From positions 1 through 64,000 of the forward strand of contig NZ_BMMK01000006.1 in the NCBI RefSeq assembly GCF_014645795.1: a stretch of DNA of 64,000 bases, in the 5' to 3' direction. Below, piece by piece: positions 28,543 through 37,624 of this stretch; position 1 is the stretch's first letter, and every line of letters starts with the position of its first letter. The translations under genes were made by a program, and so were the position numbers. The notes beneath the pieces are model-generated. The model saw nothing but the letters and a program-made list of their open reading frames with translations. It was not told where the DNA came from and did not search any database. This stretch comes from Longimycelium tulufanense (GTDB lineage Bacteria > Actinomycetota > Actinomycetes > Mycobacteriales > Pseudonocardiaceae).

Positions 28543-30324
28543 CTAGTCCTCGCCGAAGACCGAGGGGGCGACCCGCGACCCGTCACCCCAGATGTCGTCG
28601 GTGTCCTGGAGATAGCCGGCGGCGTTGCCGTCCTCCTCCTCATCGGAGCGGTCAGGCCGGGTACGGGATCCGCGGGCCGGTGCAGCTGAGGGAGCCTCAT
28701 TCGGGGTTGTGCCACCAGCGTCCGCGGGGCCGTGCGCGGCCCTCCGAGGAGCTATGTGAGGGCTTCCTGCAGCGACCCCGCCGGATGCGGGTCCCAGGGC
28801 ACCGGCAGGTCCTACCCCACCCTGAGCAATACCCGTGGTTGCCGCCGTCGCCGTGTTGATCGGGCGCGTAGGCGGTTCGGCGGGGCCGGATCCGCCCGCG
28901 GAGGACCCGGCAGGAGGCATCGGACCGCTGCCCAACGGGATGGTGCTCCGACCCGGAGGTGGGGCAGCGGGAGATCCACCGGCGTTGGCACGTGTGCCGG
29001 TGCCCTCACCGGAATCGGGAGCAGCCCCGCCAGGTACGGCGAGGAGGCCGGACGTGGCGGACCGCGCCGCAGGCTCGGGCGGGTGTCCGGCTGCGGCGGG
29101 CGGGGCACTCGTTCCGGCATTGCCACCGGTACCGGGCGCGCCATAGCGGGCGCTCGGCCCCTCGATCGGATCGCTGGGCACGGCAGCCCTGCCCGGTGCG
29201 CCGCCGCCCAACGGTGGAACCCCGGGGGCTCCTGCCCGTGGCGTTGTGGACGCCTGCTGACCGCCCGGGGTCCCGCCGCCCACGCTCGTGTCGGAACGAG
29301 GGTTCAACGCATCGATCACCCCGCTGCCCGACGAACCACCCGGAACCGGGGAGCCAGCCCGCACACCGGTGCCGGGCGACGAACTCGATGTACCGCCTTC
29401 GACCCCGGGCCCCATGCTGCCTCCCGGACCGTTTCCGGTGGCTGCACCGGCACTTCCCGCGCTGGCCAGGGGCGGGTGAACCGATGTGCCCCCGGGTCCC
29501 GGCACGAATGGGTTCGCGGTACGAGAGCCTTGTGCACCAGGGGTTTCCACACGCGAGACCACATGTTCTCCCGGTGCGTCAACGGGAGCCGGACCTGCCG
29601 ATGCGCCAAGCCTGCGCGGGCCGCTCTCACCGCCCGCGAGCCCACCTCCGATTCCGCTGCCACCGGTCGCGGTCTCCGATGGCCTGAACGCATGCTCACG
29701 GGTGCCCCGGAAACCGGGTGCCATCGCACCTGGGGCAGCGCCCCCACCAGCGGTGCCCCCTCCCGTGGTGCTGCCATCGGCACCTGGTGGGATTACCGGC
29801 GCGGGCAGGAACACCGGTAGGCCAGCCATGGTGGAGCTGACGTTGGTGTCATACGCCTTGGCAAGATCGCGGGCGCGCTCTTCCGCCTGCCGCGCAACAC
29901 TTTCCTGTACCTCCTGATCGCGTCTGGTCGCGAACAGGTTGCCGATGCCAGGCTCCAGCGCGGTTCCCGCGCCGTTGACACGAACCGGCGGGGGCATCTC
30001 GTTCTTGATGTGGTCGAACGATCGCGCAAGGGCCTCCGCTCCATCGCCGACTTCCGCGGAGACTCCCTTGGCGTCCAGGGCGAAGCGGGCCAGCGGTGAC
30101 ACGCCGTCCTTCATGGCCTCGGCGGCCCCACCCTCCCACGTCGTGTCGGATTCCTCGAGCGCGTTGTCGATGAGGCCGCGCACTTTGTCGAACCGAGCAC
30201 CGATGCCGTCTTTCCAGGTGCGTACCGAATCGGCGACGGACTCGCTGGAGCCCCTGCCGAACCACTCGTAGAGGGTCGCGTGATCGATGGCGTCCCAGTT
30301 GGTCCCCGAGGTCACGCCGCTCAT
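28543..30324 (-). CDS. WXG/PPE-like ESX-associated protein with long Gly/Pro/Ser-rich tail
   Basis: 593 aa from ATG 30324 (GGGAGAA upstream). Residues 1-185 are helical with a WEG turn (TTWEGGAAEAM, Trp 63) and a second helix pair, as in WXG100/PPE-type substrates of ESX secretion. From about 190 to 550 it is low complexity (GGTAGGGAAPG, GTRANAGGSPAAPPPGRS), ending in an acidic tail (DEEEDGNAAGYLQDTDDIWGDGS). No signal peptide or membrane helix. With espG two genes upstream, a secreted substrate is likely. Confidence 0.75.
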   Translation of the reverse strand: MSGVTSGTNWDAIDHATLYEWFGRGSSESVADSVRTWKDGIGARFDKVRGLIDNALEESDTTWEGGAAEAMKDGVSPLARFALDAKGVSAEVGDGAEALARSFDHIKNEMPPPVRVNGAGTALEPGIGNLFATRRDQEVQESVARQAEERARDLAKAYDTNVSSTMAGLPVFLPAPVIPPGADGSTTGGGTAGGGAAPGAMAPGFRGTREHAFRPSETATGGSGIGGGLAGGESGPRRLGASAGPAPVDAPGEHVVSRVETPGAQGSRTANPFVPGPGGTSVHPPLASAGSAGAATGNGPGGSMGPGVEGGTSSSSPGTGVRAGSPVPGGSSGSGVIDALNPRSDTSVGGGTPGGQQASTTPRAGAPGVPPLGGGAPGRAAVPSDPIEGPSARYGAPGTGGNAGTSAPPAAAGHPPEPAARSATSGLLAVPGGAAPDSGEGTGTRANAGGSPAAPPPGRSTIPLGSGPMPPAGSSAGGSGPAEPPTRPINTATAATTGIAQGGVGPAGALGPASGGVAAGSPHIAPRRAAHGPADAGGTTPNEAPSAAPARGSRTRPDRSDEEEDGNAAGYLQDTDDIWGDGSRVAPSVFGED

Positions 30325-30401
30325 TCCCGTTCTCCCGCCGCGGTTTTCGATTGGTCGACAAGCAACCACGGTCCCGGCAGGGCACGGTCGTGGCTGCACG
30401 G

Positions 30402-30815
30402 CTACAGCCGCATCTGGTCCTGATCGGTCTGTTCGTAGGTGGCGAGCGAGGCATCGATCTGCGCGATAACCGAACGCAGTGCGTCCACGGTGCTGTCGAT
30501 CGCGTGCGTCAGCGATCCGCTCTCCCCGGTTGCCTTGTCGCCCAGGTGCCTGACTGCTTTGCCGCTCACCGGATCCTCGCCCGGTGGGTTGATCGTGGCG
30601 AGCTGCCGGACGAGCGTTCGCGCGGCCCGCATCTCCTCGATCGCCTCGGAGAACCTGGCCTTGAGTGCGGGGGCTTCGTGGGTGCGTACCCGGAACCGGG
30701 CCAGGGGAGCCGCACCGGGATCGCCGGCATCCTCCGCCGAGCCGGAAGCCGGCGTTCGCGCGGCCATCGGCACCATCAGGTTCAGCCAGCCTCCGAGGTC
30801 GTGACCTTCCGGCAC
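30402..30815 (-). CDS. Small hypothetical protein of the ESX-associated cluster
   Basis: 137 aa from GTG 30815, preferred because GGAGGGG lies 6 nt upstream; an in-frame TTG at 30890 would add 25 residues. Largely helical (APALKARFSEAIEEMRAARTLVRQLA, LTHAIDSTVDALRSVIAQIDASLATYEQ), consistent with a WXG100-sized helical hairpin partner, although no WXG motif is present. Lies between espG and the WXG-like gene on the same strand (77 nt to the latter). Family not recognised. Confidence 0.65.
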   Translation of the reverse strand: MPEGHDLGGWLNLMVPMAARTPASGSAEDAGDPGAAPLARFRVRTHEAPALKARFSEAIEEMRAARTLVRQLATINPPGEDPVSGKAVRHLGDKATGESGSLTHAIDSTVDALRSVIAQIDASLATYEQTDQDQMRL

Positions 30816-30905
30816 GGCCATCCCCTCCATCCGACGGCGTTCGTCCCAGTGTGCCCATTCGGTGTTGGTTACGGGTGTGGGTTGCGGCAAGTCGCAGGTC
30901 AGGTG

Positions 30906-31658
30906 TCAGGTGGAGTCCAGCAGGTCTCGCGCTAGCTCGACCAAGCGGAGCCGGTCGGTGGGTGCGACCGTCACCCACCCATCGCGTTCGTGGAGCGCGT
31001 AGCGGCCGCGGTCGGTGTCGGTCACGGTGATCACCCAGGGTGTTCTCCTGCGGTTGCCCCACCTGTCCCACACCGCCGCACCGAGCTGTCCGGCGGCGAT
31101 CCGCTCACCTCCGACCATGTCCACCAGCAGGCGGGCGTCGTTGGGCCGCACGCCCGCATCCAGCAGGGCGGACTCGAACTCGTAGTCGGCCTCGCCCGCA
31201 CGAGTCGCCTGCTCGACCGTGGCCGCCGGCAGGTTGACCGCGCCACCGGGGCCGGGCGGCACGTCCGGCAGCACGTCGATCATTGCCGGTACGAACGCGG
31301 TATCGCGGACCTCTTCCAGGCGCAGGGTGCCGTCGACGAGCACAGCGAGGACGCCGAGCCCGCCCTGGACGGCGGACATCGCCCGGACCTCCGGGCCCGG
31401 CCCGGGGGCCCAGCGCAGGTCCAGGGCCGCGGCGGGCCGGGCCAGGGTCCGCAGGGCCGCCTCCAGGTCGGCATCGAGCGTGCCGTCGGAACGGACCAGG
31501 TGCCGAGCGCGCAGGGCCTCCCATGCCTGGTCGTCGATGCGCGCGGCGTCCTCGAGGGTGCCGCCGAGTTCTGTGGTGGCCAGTACGAGCGGGCGTTCGG
31601 CGAGTCCGGCCCGTCGCCACACGACGTTGAACTCGGCCTGCTCCAGCGAGATCGGCAC
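30906..31658 (-). CDS. ESX secretion-associated protein EspG
   Basis: 250 aa from GTG 31658, with AGGA about 8 nt upstream. EspG family features: N-terminal SLEQAEFNVVWRRAGLAERPLVL, ALRTLARPAAALDLRW, GTLRLEEVRDTAFVPAMIDVLPDVPPGPG, GWVTVAPTDRLRLVELA at the C-terminus. EspG proteins are cytoplasmic chaperones that bind PE-PPE type substrates for their ESX system. It is the first gene of a three-gene cluster with the WXG-like protein, its probable client. Confidence 0.85.
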   Translation of the reverse strand: MPISLEQAEFNVVWRRAGLAERPLVLATTELGGTLEDAARIDDQAWEALRARHLVRSDGTLDADLEAALRTLARPAAALDLRWAPGPGPEVRAMSAVQGGLGVLAVLVDGTLRLEEVRDTAFVPAMIDVLPDVPPGPGGAVNLPAATVEQATRAGEADYEFESALLDAGVRPNDARLLVDMVGGERIAAGQLGAAVWDRWGNRRRTPWVITVTDTDRGRYALHERDGWVTVAPTDRLRLVELARDLLDST

Positions 31659-31734
31659 GTCGGTTTCCTTCCGGCTTTCGCGGTTGGCCCACGATGGTGC
31701 CGGCCGGCGTGTGGGACTTTCGTCAGCCGTGGAG

Positions 31735-32565
31735 TTACTGGGCCCAGCGGAGCACGGTGCAGGTGTCGCCGACCGCGATCGTTCCAGGCTGGGTTACCGC
31801 AGCCTTCATGCCGAAGAAGACGCCGCTCTCCTGCGGGTCGCGCCGGTAGGTGGCCAGCGTACGGAGCGGTTCGGGGCCGCTCTTCCGGCCGATCTCCTGG
31901 TCGACGGTGGGGACGGGGCAACGCTTGCAGCGCTTCGCGTAACCGATCTCCACGTCACCGACGAGGGCCTGCCGTACGTCGTCCTCGCGGTGGGGCTCGT
32001 CCCACCCGGCGAGGACGATGTTGGGCCGGAAGCGGTTCATCGGCAGCGGGTCCGCGCCGCGTTCCACGAGGCGTTGGTTGAGCTCGTCGAGCGAGCCCAG
32101 TGACGTGATCAGGAGTGCGTGCGCGTCGGCGAAACCGGTGGTGCCGGGGGTTTCGCCGGAGGCGACCCGCTGGTGCTCGGGCGGCACGCCCACCAGCCGG
32201 CAGCGCAACCGCAGGGCCTCGCCGAACCAGTCGGCGGCCTCGTCCCCCTGGTCGACGCCGGGGCCGGTGTGCCGGAAGACGGTCACCTGCCGGCGCGGGC
32301 CGTCCGGGGCGACGGTCAGCTTGAACTCCTCCATGCCCGGAGCGGACACGACCAGGGTGGCGCCGTCGTCGAACAGCCGAGGCCGGACCGTGGCCATCGC
32401 GGGCAGGCTCCGTTGGCTGACGAACTGCCCGGTGTCGCTGTGGACGAGCATGAGCTGGCGGTCGTGGCGCAGCCCCCGCAGGGTGACTTCGGTGCGGTCG
32501 AGGGGGATTCCGGCACAACCCTTCACCGGATAGACGGTTAACGCATGTACCCGGCTGGCCCGCAT
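31735..32565 (-). CDS. MOSC domain protein (YcbX/mARC-like)
   Basis: 276 aa from ATG 32565 with GAGGGG upstream. MOSC N-terminal beta-barrel (VHALTVYPVKGCAGIPL, GLRHDRQLMLV, FVSQRSLPAMATV) followed by the MOSC domain with the conserved molybdenum-ligand cysteine region AKRCKRCPVPTVDQEIG and PLRTLATYRR. Such proteins reduce N-hydroxylated compounds using molybdenum cofactor. Starts 7 nt after the purB stop, so probably co-transcribed with purB. Confidence 0.9.
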   Translation of the reverse strand: MRASRVHALTVYPVKGCAGIPLDRTEVTLRGLRHDRQLMLVHSDTGQFVSQRSLPAMATVRPRLFDDGATLVVSAPGMEEFKLTVAPDGPRRQVTVFRHTGPGVDQGDEAADWFGEALRLRCRLVGVPPEHQRVASGETPGTTGFADAHALLITSLGSLDELNQRLVERGADPLPMNRFRPNIVLAGWDEPHREDDVRQALVGDVEIGYAKRCKRCPVPTVDQEIGRKSGPEPLRTLATYRRDPQESGVFFGMKAAVTQPGTIAVGDTCTVLRWAQ

Positions 32566-32572
32566 CGACCCC

Positions 32573-34006
32573 TCACAGAATCGGTTCAGGAACATACTCG
32601 GCGGCTCGCGGGTAGCGTGCCACGACGTCCTCGACCCGCCGAACGATTTCCGCGACCTGGGCGGCCGCCGCGCCGGTGAACGGCAGCCGGTCGGCGAGCA
32701 GGGCGTCGAGCTGGTCACGGTCGAGCGGGATGCGCTCGTCGGCGGCGAGTCGGTCCAGCAGCTCGTTGCGCTCGACGCCCTTCTCCCGCATGGCCAGGGC
32801 GGAGGCGACCGCGTGCTCCTTGATCGCCTCGTGCGCGGTCTCGCGGCCGACACCGGCGCGCACGGCGGCCATCAGCACCTTGGTGGTGGCCAGGAACGGC
32901 AGGTAACGCTCCAGCTCGCGGTTGATCACGGCGGGGAAGGCGCCGAACTCGTCGAGCACCGTGAGAAAGGTTTCGAGCAGGCCGTCGAAGGCGAAAAAGG
33001 CGTCCGGCAGGGCGACCCGCCGCACGACCGAGCAGGACACGTCGCCCTCGTTCCACTGGTCGCCGGCCAGCTCGCCGGTCATCGAGGCGTAGCCGCGCAG
33101 GACGACGGCCAGGCCGTTGACCCGTTCGCAGGAGCGGGTGTTCATCTTGTGCGGCATGGCCGAGGAGCCGACCTGGCCGGGCTTGAAGCCCTCGGTGACC
33201 AGCTCGTGGCCAGCCATCAGCCGGATGGTCCTGGCCAGCGAGGAGGGTGCCGCGGCCAGCTGCACCAGCGCGCTGACGACCTCGAAGTCCAGCGACCGCG
33301 GGTAGACCTGGCCGACGCTGGTGAACGCGTGGGCGAAGCCGAGGTACTCGGCGACCCTGCGCTCCAGCTCGGTGAGCTTGCCCGCGTCCCCGCCGAGCAG
33401 GTCGAGCATGTCCTGGGCGGTGCCGACCGGGCCCTTGATGCCGCGCAGCGGGTAGCGCGCCAGCAGCTCCTCCAGACGGCCGAAGGCGACCAGCAGCTCG
33501 TCGGCGGCGCTGGCGAAGCGCTTGCCCAGGGTGGTGGCCTGCGCGGCGACGTTGTGCGAACGGCCGGCCATGACCAGCTCGGCGTTCTCCCCGGCCAGCC
33601 GGGCCAGCCGGGCCAGCAGTGCCACGCACCGGTCGCGGACGTGTTCCAGGCTCAGCCGCACCTGCAGCTGCTCGACGTTCTCGGTCAGGTCGCGCGAGGT
33701 CATGCCCTTGTGCACCTGCTCGTGGCCGGCCAGGGCGTTGAACTCCTCGATCCGCGCCTTCACGTCGTGCCGGGTGACCCGTTCCCGCTCGGCGATGGAG
33801 GCGAGGTCGACCTGGTCGAGGACCCGCTCGTAGTCGGCGACGGCACCGGCGGGCACGTCGACGCCCAGGTCGGCCTGGGCCTCGAGGACGGCGAGCCACA
33901 GGCGCCGCTCGAGCACGACCTTGTTCTCCGGTGACCAGAGGCGGGCCATCTCGGTGGAGGCGTAGCGGGCGGCGAGCACGTCGGGGATGCGCGGCTTGGA
34001 GCTCAC
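32573..34006 (-). CDS. purB: Adenylosuccinate lyase
   Basis: 477 aa from GTG 34006. Fumarase/aspartase superfamily: HKGMTSRDLTENVEQLQ (catalytic His region), GRSHNVAAQATTLGKR, and the signature GSSAMPHKMNTRSCERV. Acts at two steps: SAICAR to AICAR, and adenylosuccinate to AMP (after PurA). TAGGCT (34018-34013) lies exactly 6 nt before the GTG and no Shine-Dalgarno sequence is visible, so the mRNA is probably leaderless. Confidence 0.96.
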   Translation of the reverse strand: MSSKPRIPDVLAARYASTEMARLWSPENKVVLERRLWLAVLEAQADLGVDVPAGAVADYERVLDQVDLASIAERERVTRHDVKARIEEFNALAGHEQVHKGMTSRDLTENVEQLQVRLSLEHVRDRCVALLARLARLAGENAELVMAGRSHNVAAQATTLGKRFASAADELLVAFGRLEELLARYPLRGIKGPVGTAQDMLDLLGGDAGKLTELERRVAEYLGFAHAFTSVGQVYPRSLDFEVVSALVQLAAAPSSLARTIRLMAGHELVTEGFKPGQVGSSAMPHKMNTRSCERVNGLAVVLRGYASMTGELAGDQWNEGDVSCSVVRRVALPDAFFAFDGLLETFLTVLDEFGAFPAVINRELERYLPFLATTKVLMAAVRAGVGRETAHEAIKEHAVASALAMREKGVERNELLDRLAADERIPLDRDQLDALLADRLPFTGAAAAQVAEIVRRVEDVVARYPRAAEYVPEPIL

Positions 34007-34222
34007 GGCAGCAGCCTAACCGGCCTGTTCAGCGCCCTGCCCGACGCCGTCCGGCCGCACGGCGGGGCGCGGCTCCGCCCGCCGCGGTGGCGATCTTGGT
34101 GCTGTGGCCGGGGCACTTCCGACGAACGGCGGGTTCCGGCGGATGCGCTCATCCTGACACTGGCTGGCACCGACGCGGCGGCCCCGACCCCTGCTTTGCC
34201 GCCGCGCGGGTTGGAGGTGTCC

Positions 34223-35548
34223 GTGTTGACCAGATCCCTGTTCCGCCGTGGCCTGCTGGCCGCGGCTCTGGTGTTACCCCTCATTCTCGCGACGGCACCC
34301 GCCGGTGCGCAGCCGGCCGTCGACGACACTTCGCACATCTGGCGGGTGTCCGCCGACGACCGGCGGATCGCGACGTTGGCGGACGCCGGTTTCGATGTGG
34401 CCGAGGTCCACGGTGGCAGCGCTCACGTGGTGGGCGACCGGGCGACTGCGGATCGCCTGCGCCGGATGGGCTACCGGGTCGAGTTGCACGACACGGTCCA
34501 CAAACCGGTGCCGCCCGGGCTGGAGGCAACGGGAGACACGTTCTACGGCGGGTACCACACCTCGGCCGCGCATTCCGCGCATCTGGACGAGGTTGCGCAG
34601 AAATGGCCCGATCTGGCGTTCGTCGTGGACATCGGGGACAGCTGGCGCAAGACGAGGGGGCGTGGCGGGCATGACATCAAGGCGATCTGCCTGACCAAGC
34701 GGGAAGCCGGTGACTGCGGGTTGAACCCGCGGTCGGCCAAGCCTCGGCTGACCGTGATCGCGCAGTTGCACGCGCGGGAACTGGCCACCGGCGAGGTGGC
34801 CTGGCGCTGGATCGACTTCCTGGTCGAGGGTTACGGCCACGATCGCGAGGCGACCACCGTGCTCGACTCCACCGAGGTCTGGGTGGTGCCGATCGCCAAC
34901 CCGGACGGTGTCGACGTGGTCGCCTCCGGCGGCAACCGCCCGAAGATGCAACGGAAGAACGTCAACACCAGCTACGGCAGCTGCAGTGGCACCGGTGTCG
35001 GTGTCGACCTGAACCGCAACTCCAGCTTCAAGTGGGGTGGGGACTCCACGCGCCCGTGTTCGCAGACCTACCAGGGTCCGCGGGCGGTGTCGGAGCCGGA
35101 AACCGCGTCCCTGGAACGGTTTTTCACCGCTTTGTATCCGGACCAGCGCGGTCCGCGTGACACCGACCCGGCGCCGAAGGACGCCACCGGTGTGATGCTC
35201 ACGCTGCACAGCTATGGGAACTTCATCATCATTCCCTGGGGTTGGACGGAGCGGCCGACACCGAACGACGCCGGGCTTCGCGCTCTGGGCAGGGATATGG
35301 CGCAGTCGAACGGCTACCGCGTGGGCACCAACGGTGACACCGTCGGCTACAAGACCACGGGAACGACCGACGACTTCACCTACGGTGAGCTCGGCGTTGC
35401 CAGCTACACCTTCGAGATCGGCTCGAGCCGGGGCAACTGCGGTGGCTTCTTCCCGCAGTACTCCTGTGTGGACAGTCTGTTCTGGCCGCAGAACAAGGGA
35501 GCGTTGCTGACGGCCGCGAAGGCGGCGAAGGCGCCCTACCGGTCCTGA
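34223..35548 (+). CDS. Secreted zinc carboxypeptidase (M14 family)
   Basis: 441 aa from GTG 34223 (GGAGG 5 nt upstream; TTG 34226 is the alternative). Signal peptide with the hydrophobic core RRGLLAAALVLPLILATAPAGA. A propeptide-like region to about residue 110 precedes the M14 domain: zinc ligands His and Glu in VIAQLHARELATGE, His in LTLHSYGNF, the substrate Arg/Asn region GVDLNRNSSFKWGG and catalytic Glu in SYTFEIGSS. Cysteines (CSGTG, PCSQTY, NCGGFFPQYSC) suggest disulphides. Extracellular exopeptidase. Confidence 0.92.
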   Translation: MLTRSLFRRGLLAAALVLPLILATAPAGAQPAVDDTSHIWRVSADDRRIATLADAGFDVAEVHGGSAHVVGDRATADRLRRMGYRVELHDTVHKPVPPGLEATGDTFYGGYHTSAAHSAHLDEVAQKWPDLAFVVDIGDSWRKTRGRGGHDIKAICLTKREAGDCGLNPRSAKPRLTVIAQLHARELATGEVAWRWIDFLVEGYGHDREATTVLDSTEVWVVPIANPDGVDVVASGGNRPKMQRKNVNTSYGSCSGTGVGVDLNRNSSFKWGGDSTRPCSQTYQGPRAVSEPETASLERFFTALYPDQRGPRDTDPAPKDATGVMLTLHSYGNFIIIPWGWTERPTPNDAGLRALGRDMAQSNGYRVGTNGDTVGYKTTGTTDDFTYGELGVASYTFEIGSSRGNCGGFFPQYSCVDSLFWPQNKGALLTAAKAAKAPYRS

Positions 35549-36165
35549 CCGGTGGCTGGCATCCCGGCCGGGAATCCCTGGTCGAGAGCGTCGTGCAACA
35601 TCTTGCGGGCGGCGGTGCGGGGGTCGGGGTCCACCTCGATCAGGGCGTTGACCACCGCGCCGTCGGCCAGCGCGACCAGCTGGTCCACCCGCTCGTGGTC
35701 GGCCGGCAGGCCACAGCGGGCGAAGCTTTCCAGCAGGAGTTCGTGCAGCTCGGCGGACAGTTCCCGCATCAGGGGCCGCAGGTAGGGGCGGCGGCCGGTG
35801 GCGACGAGCCGCTCGTAGCGGGAGAGCACGGCCTCGGCGTCGTGTTCGGAGGCCGGGCCGAGGAGCTGGTCGAGCAGGATCTCCACGACCGCGTCCACGC
35901 CGCGCTGCCGGCTGCTCAGTTCGGTCAGCTTGGCCCGGCCGCGGGCCAGCTCGGTGCGGCCGTGGTGCTCGGCGGCGGCCGCGACCAGGTCGTCGAGGTC
36001 GGTGAAGTAGTAGGTCGTGGAGGCCAGCGGCAGTCCGGCCCGCTCGGCCACGGCGCGGTGCCGGACCGCGTCGAAACCGCCCTCCACGAGCAGCGCGGCC
36101 GCGGCCTCGACCAGTGCCTGCCGCCTGCGCTCGCCCTTCGGTGTGCTCGCCGGACTGCCTGACAT
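35536..36165 (-). CDS. TetR family transcriptional regulator
   Basis: 209 aa from ATG 36165 (ATG 36183 would add six residues; neither has a clear ribosome site). N-terminal TetR helix-turn-helix: RRRQALVEAAAALLVEGGFDAVRHRAVAERAGLPLASTTYYFTD-type sequence, with the canonical TTYYF. The C-terminal ligand domain is unrecognised. Its stop codon overlaps the end of the convergent carboxypeptidase gene by 13 nt. It is divergent from the DUF2231 gene, a plausible target. Confidence 0.9.
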   Translation of the reverse strand: MSGSPASTPKGERRRQALVEAAAALLVEGGFDAVRHRAVAERAGLPLASTTYYFTDLDDLVAAAAEHHGRTELARGRAKLTELSSRQRGVDAVVEILLDQLLGPASEHDAEAVLSRYERLVATGRRPYLRPLMRELSAELHELLLESFARCGLPADHERVDQLVALADGAVVNALIEVDPDPRTAARKMLHDALDQGFPAGMPATGQDR

Positions 36166-36457
36166 GGCTAGGGATGGTGCCATGGAGGGGGTGGCGGGTT
36201 GCCGCCCCCGGCTCGTCGGGTACCCGGCGCGCAGTGGCCATGAGCCGGTGGGACGGCTGGTTGGTGGAGGTGGTCACGAGCGCGTCCGGAGCCGTGGCGC
36301 GGAGCCGCCGGTCACCGGCCGCGGCTGCCACCCCGCGGGTGGCGTCGTGCGGTCGCCGTCCCGGCTGGCACGACGCTCGGGACGGAAGGCCGGTGCACGG
36401 CGGCCACCGAGCGGCACCGGCCGGTGCGGGTGCCAGCGCATGAGACAGGAGGCGGTC

Positions 36458-37045
36458 ATGTCCGGGATCTCCGACCAGCCGGTGAAGCGTTCGAAGTGGC
36501 CGGTGTCCAGCCTGGCCGGGCCATATGGTCATCCCGTGCACGCGGTCGTGGTGGGGTGGCCCATCGGTGCGTGGTTGTCGGCCGCGGTGCTGGACGTGGT
36601 GTCGTTCTCCGGTTACGAGCCCGCCGCGCTGGCGCGCGCGGCGACCTGGTTGATCGGGATCGGCCTCGTGGGGGCGCTCGTCGCCGCCGCGACCGGGGTG
36701 CTGGACTTCCTGATCGTGCCGCGCGGTACGCACGCGTGGCGCATCGCGTTGGCGCACATCGGGCTCAACTCCACCGCGTTCGTGGTGTTCCTCGTTGATT
36801 TCCTCGTGCGGTGGGGTGGCCCGGACGAGCGCGCGGCACCCACCGCGGCGTTCGTGCTGACGCTGGTTGGTGTGGTGGTGCTGGCCGGCGGTGGCTGGCT
36901 GGGCGGTGAGCTGGTGTTCCGGTATGGCGTGCGGGTCGCCGAGGAGCACGACCAGGCGGTGGGCTACCGGCACGTCTCCGAGCGGCGGCGCGCCGCGCAC
37001 GGCCCGTTCGCACCGGGCTGGGAGGGATTCCCGCCGAAGGTTTAG
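36458..37045 (+). CDS. DUF2231 family integral membrane protein
   Basis: 195 aa from ATG 36458 with AGGAGG 6 nt upstream. It has the DUF2231 start GPYGHPVHAVVVGWPIGAWLSAAVLD (conserved HPVH-P), then four membrane helices (AARAATWLIGIGLVGALVAAATG, LAHIGLNSTAFVVFLVDFLV, FVLTLVGVVVLAGGGWLGGELVF). The conserved GGxLGGELVFRYGVRV ending is present. Function unknown; some members sit near redox or haem proteins. Confidence 0.88.
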   Translation: MSGISDQPVKRSKWPVSSLAGPYGHPVHAVVVGWPIGAWLSAAVLDVVSFSGYEPAALARAATWLIGIGLVGALVAAATGVLDFLIVPRGTHAWRIALAHIGLNSTAFVVFLVDFLVRWGGPDERAAPTAAFVLTLVGVVVLAGGGWLGGELVFRYGVRVAEEHDQAVGYRHVSERRRAAHGPFAPGWEGFPPKV

Positions 37046-37239
37046 CCGGCTGGAAACCGTCTGACCACCTGGGGCACCGCCGGGCCGGGGTCCTGCGGCA
37101 CGTCTGGCTGATGGACAGCGCAGCCCCCGCCACGCAGTGATGGTCGTCGTGCGGGGCATGGCCGAGGCCACCACGATTCCCCTGTCACGTCGGGCCAGCC
37201 AGGACTTCCCCCGCTCTCCGGGGCCGGTGTGGCGCGGGT

Positions 37240-37563
37240 TCAGGCGGCGCTCGCGGCCAGCTTCAGCCCGACGATGCCGGCCACGATCAACACCAGCGAC
37301 GTGATCCGAAGCGCGGAGACACCGTCCCCGAGCCACACCATGCCGATGACCGCGGCGATCAGGGCGCCGATCCCGGTCCAGACGGCGTAGGCGGTCCCGA
37401 CCGGCAGGTACCGCATGGCCCAGGCCAGGCCGGCGAAGCTCAGTGCGGCCGTCACCAGGAAAGTCACCGTCCAGCCGAGCCGGGTGAACCCGTGCGACAG
37501 CTTGAGGGCGACCGCCCAGCCGGCCTCCAGGATCCCGGACAACAGCAGAACAACCCAGGCCAT
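37240..37563 (-). CDS. Small multidrug resistance family transporter, SugE/Gdx-like
   Basis: 107 aa from ATG 37563. Four membrane helices with the conserved Glu in SGILEAGWAVALKLS (helix 1) and the SugE/Gdx-type motif GTAYAVWTGIGA. Gdx proteins export guanidinium; related ones export quaternary ammonium compounds. Upstream I see no guanidine riboswitch but two operator-like repeats, so repression by a regulator is more likely. QacE-type activity cannot be excluded. Confidence 0.88.
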   Translation of the reverse strand: MAWVVLLLSGILEAGWAVALKLSHGFTRLGWTVTFLVTAALSFAGLAWAMRYLPVGTAYAVWTGIGALIAAVIGMVWLGDGVSALRITSLVLIVAGIVGLKLAASAA

Positions 37564-37582
37564 GGCACACCCCCACACGATC

Positions 37583-37624
37583 TAGCACACTCGTACCAAA
37601 AAAGTAGCACGACTGTACCAAAAA
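37583..37624. promoter_or_regulatory. Two direct-repeat operator-like sites upstream of the SMR gene
   Basis: TAGCACACTCGTACCAAAA (from 37583) and TAGCACGACTGTACCAAAA (from 37605) repeat with a 22-bp period, two helical turns. Each is an imperfect dyad (TAGCAC and GTACCA half-sites), as in TetR-type operators. They begin 20 nt before the SMR start codon, overlapping the expected promoter. Confidence 0.6.

Noticed and set aside
28543-31071. An 842-residue start for the WXG-like protein
   Set aside because: The extension covers the small 137-aa gene and part of espG; ATG 30324 has a good ribosome site and the WXG domain begins there.
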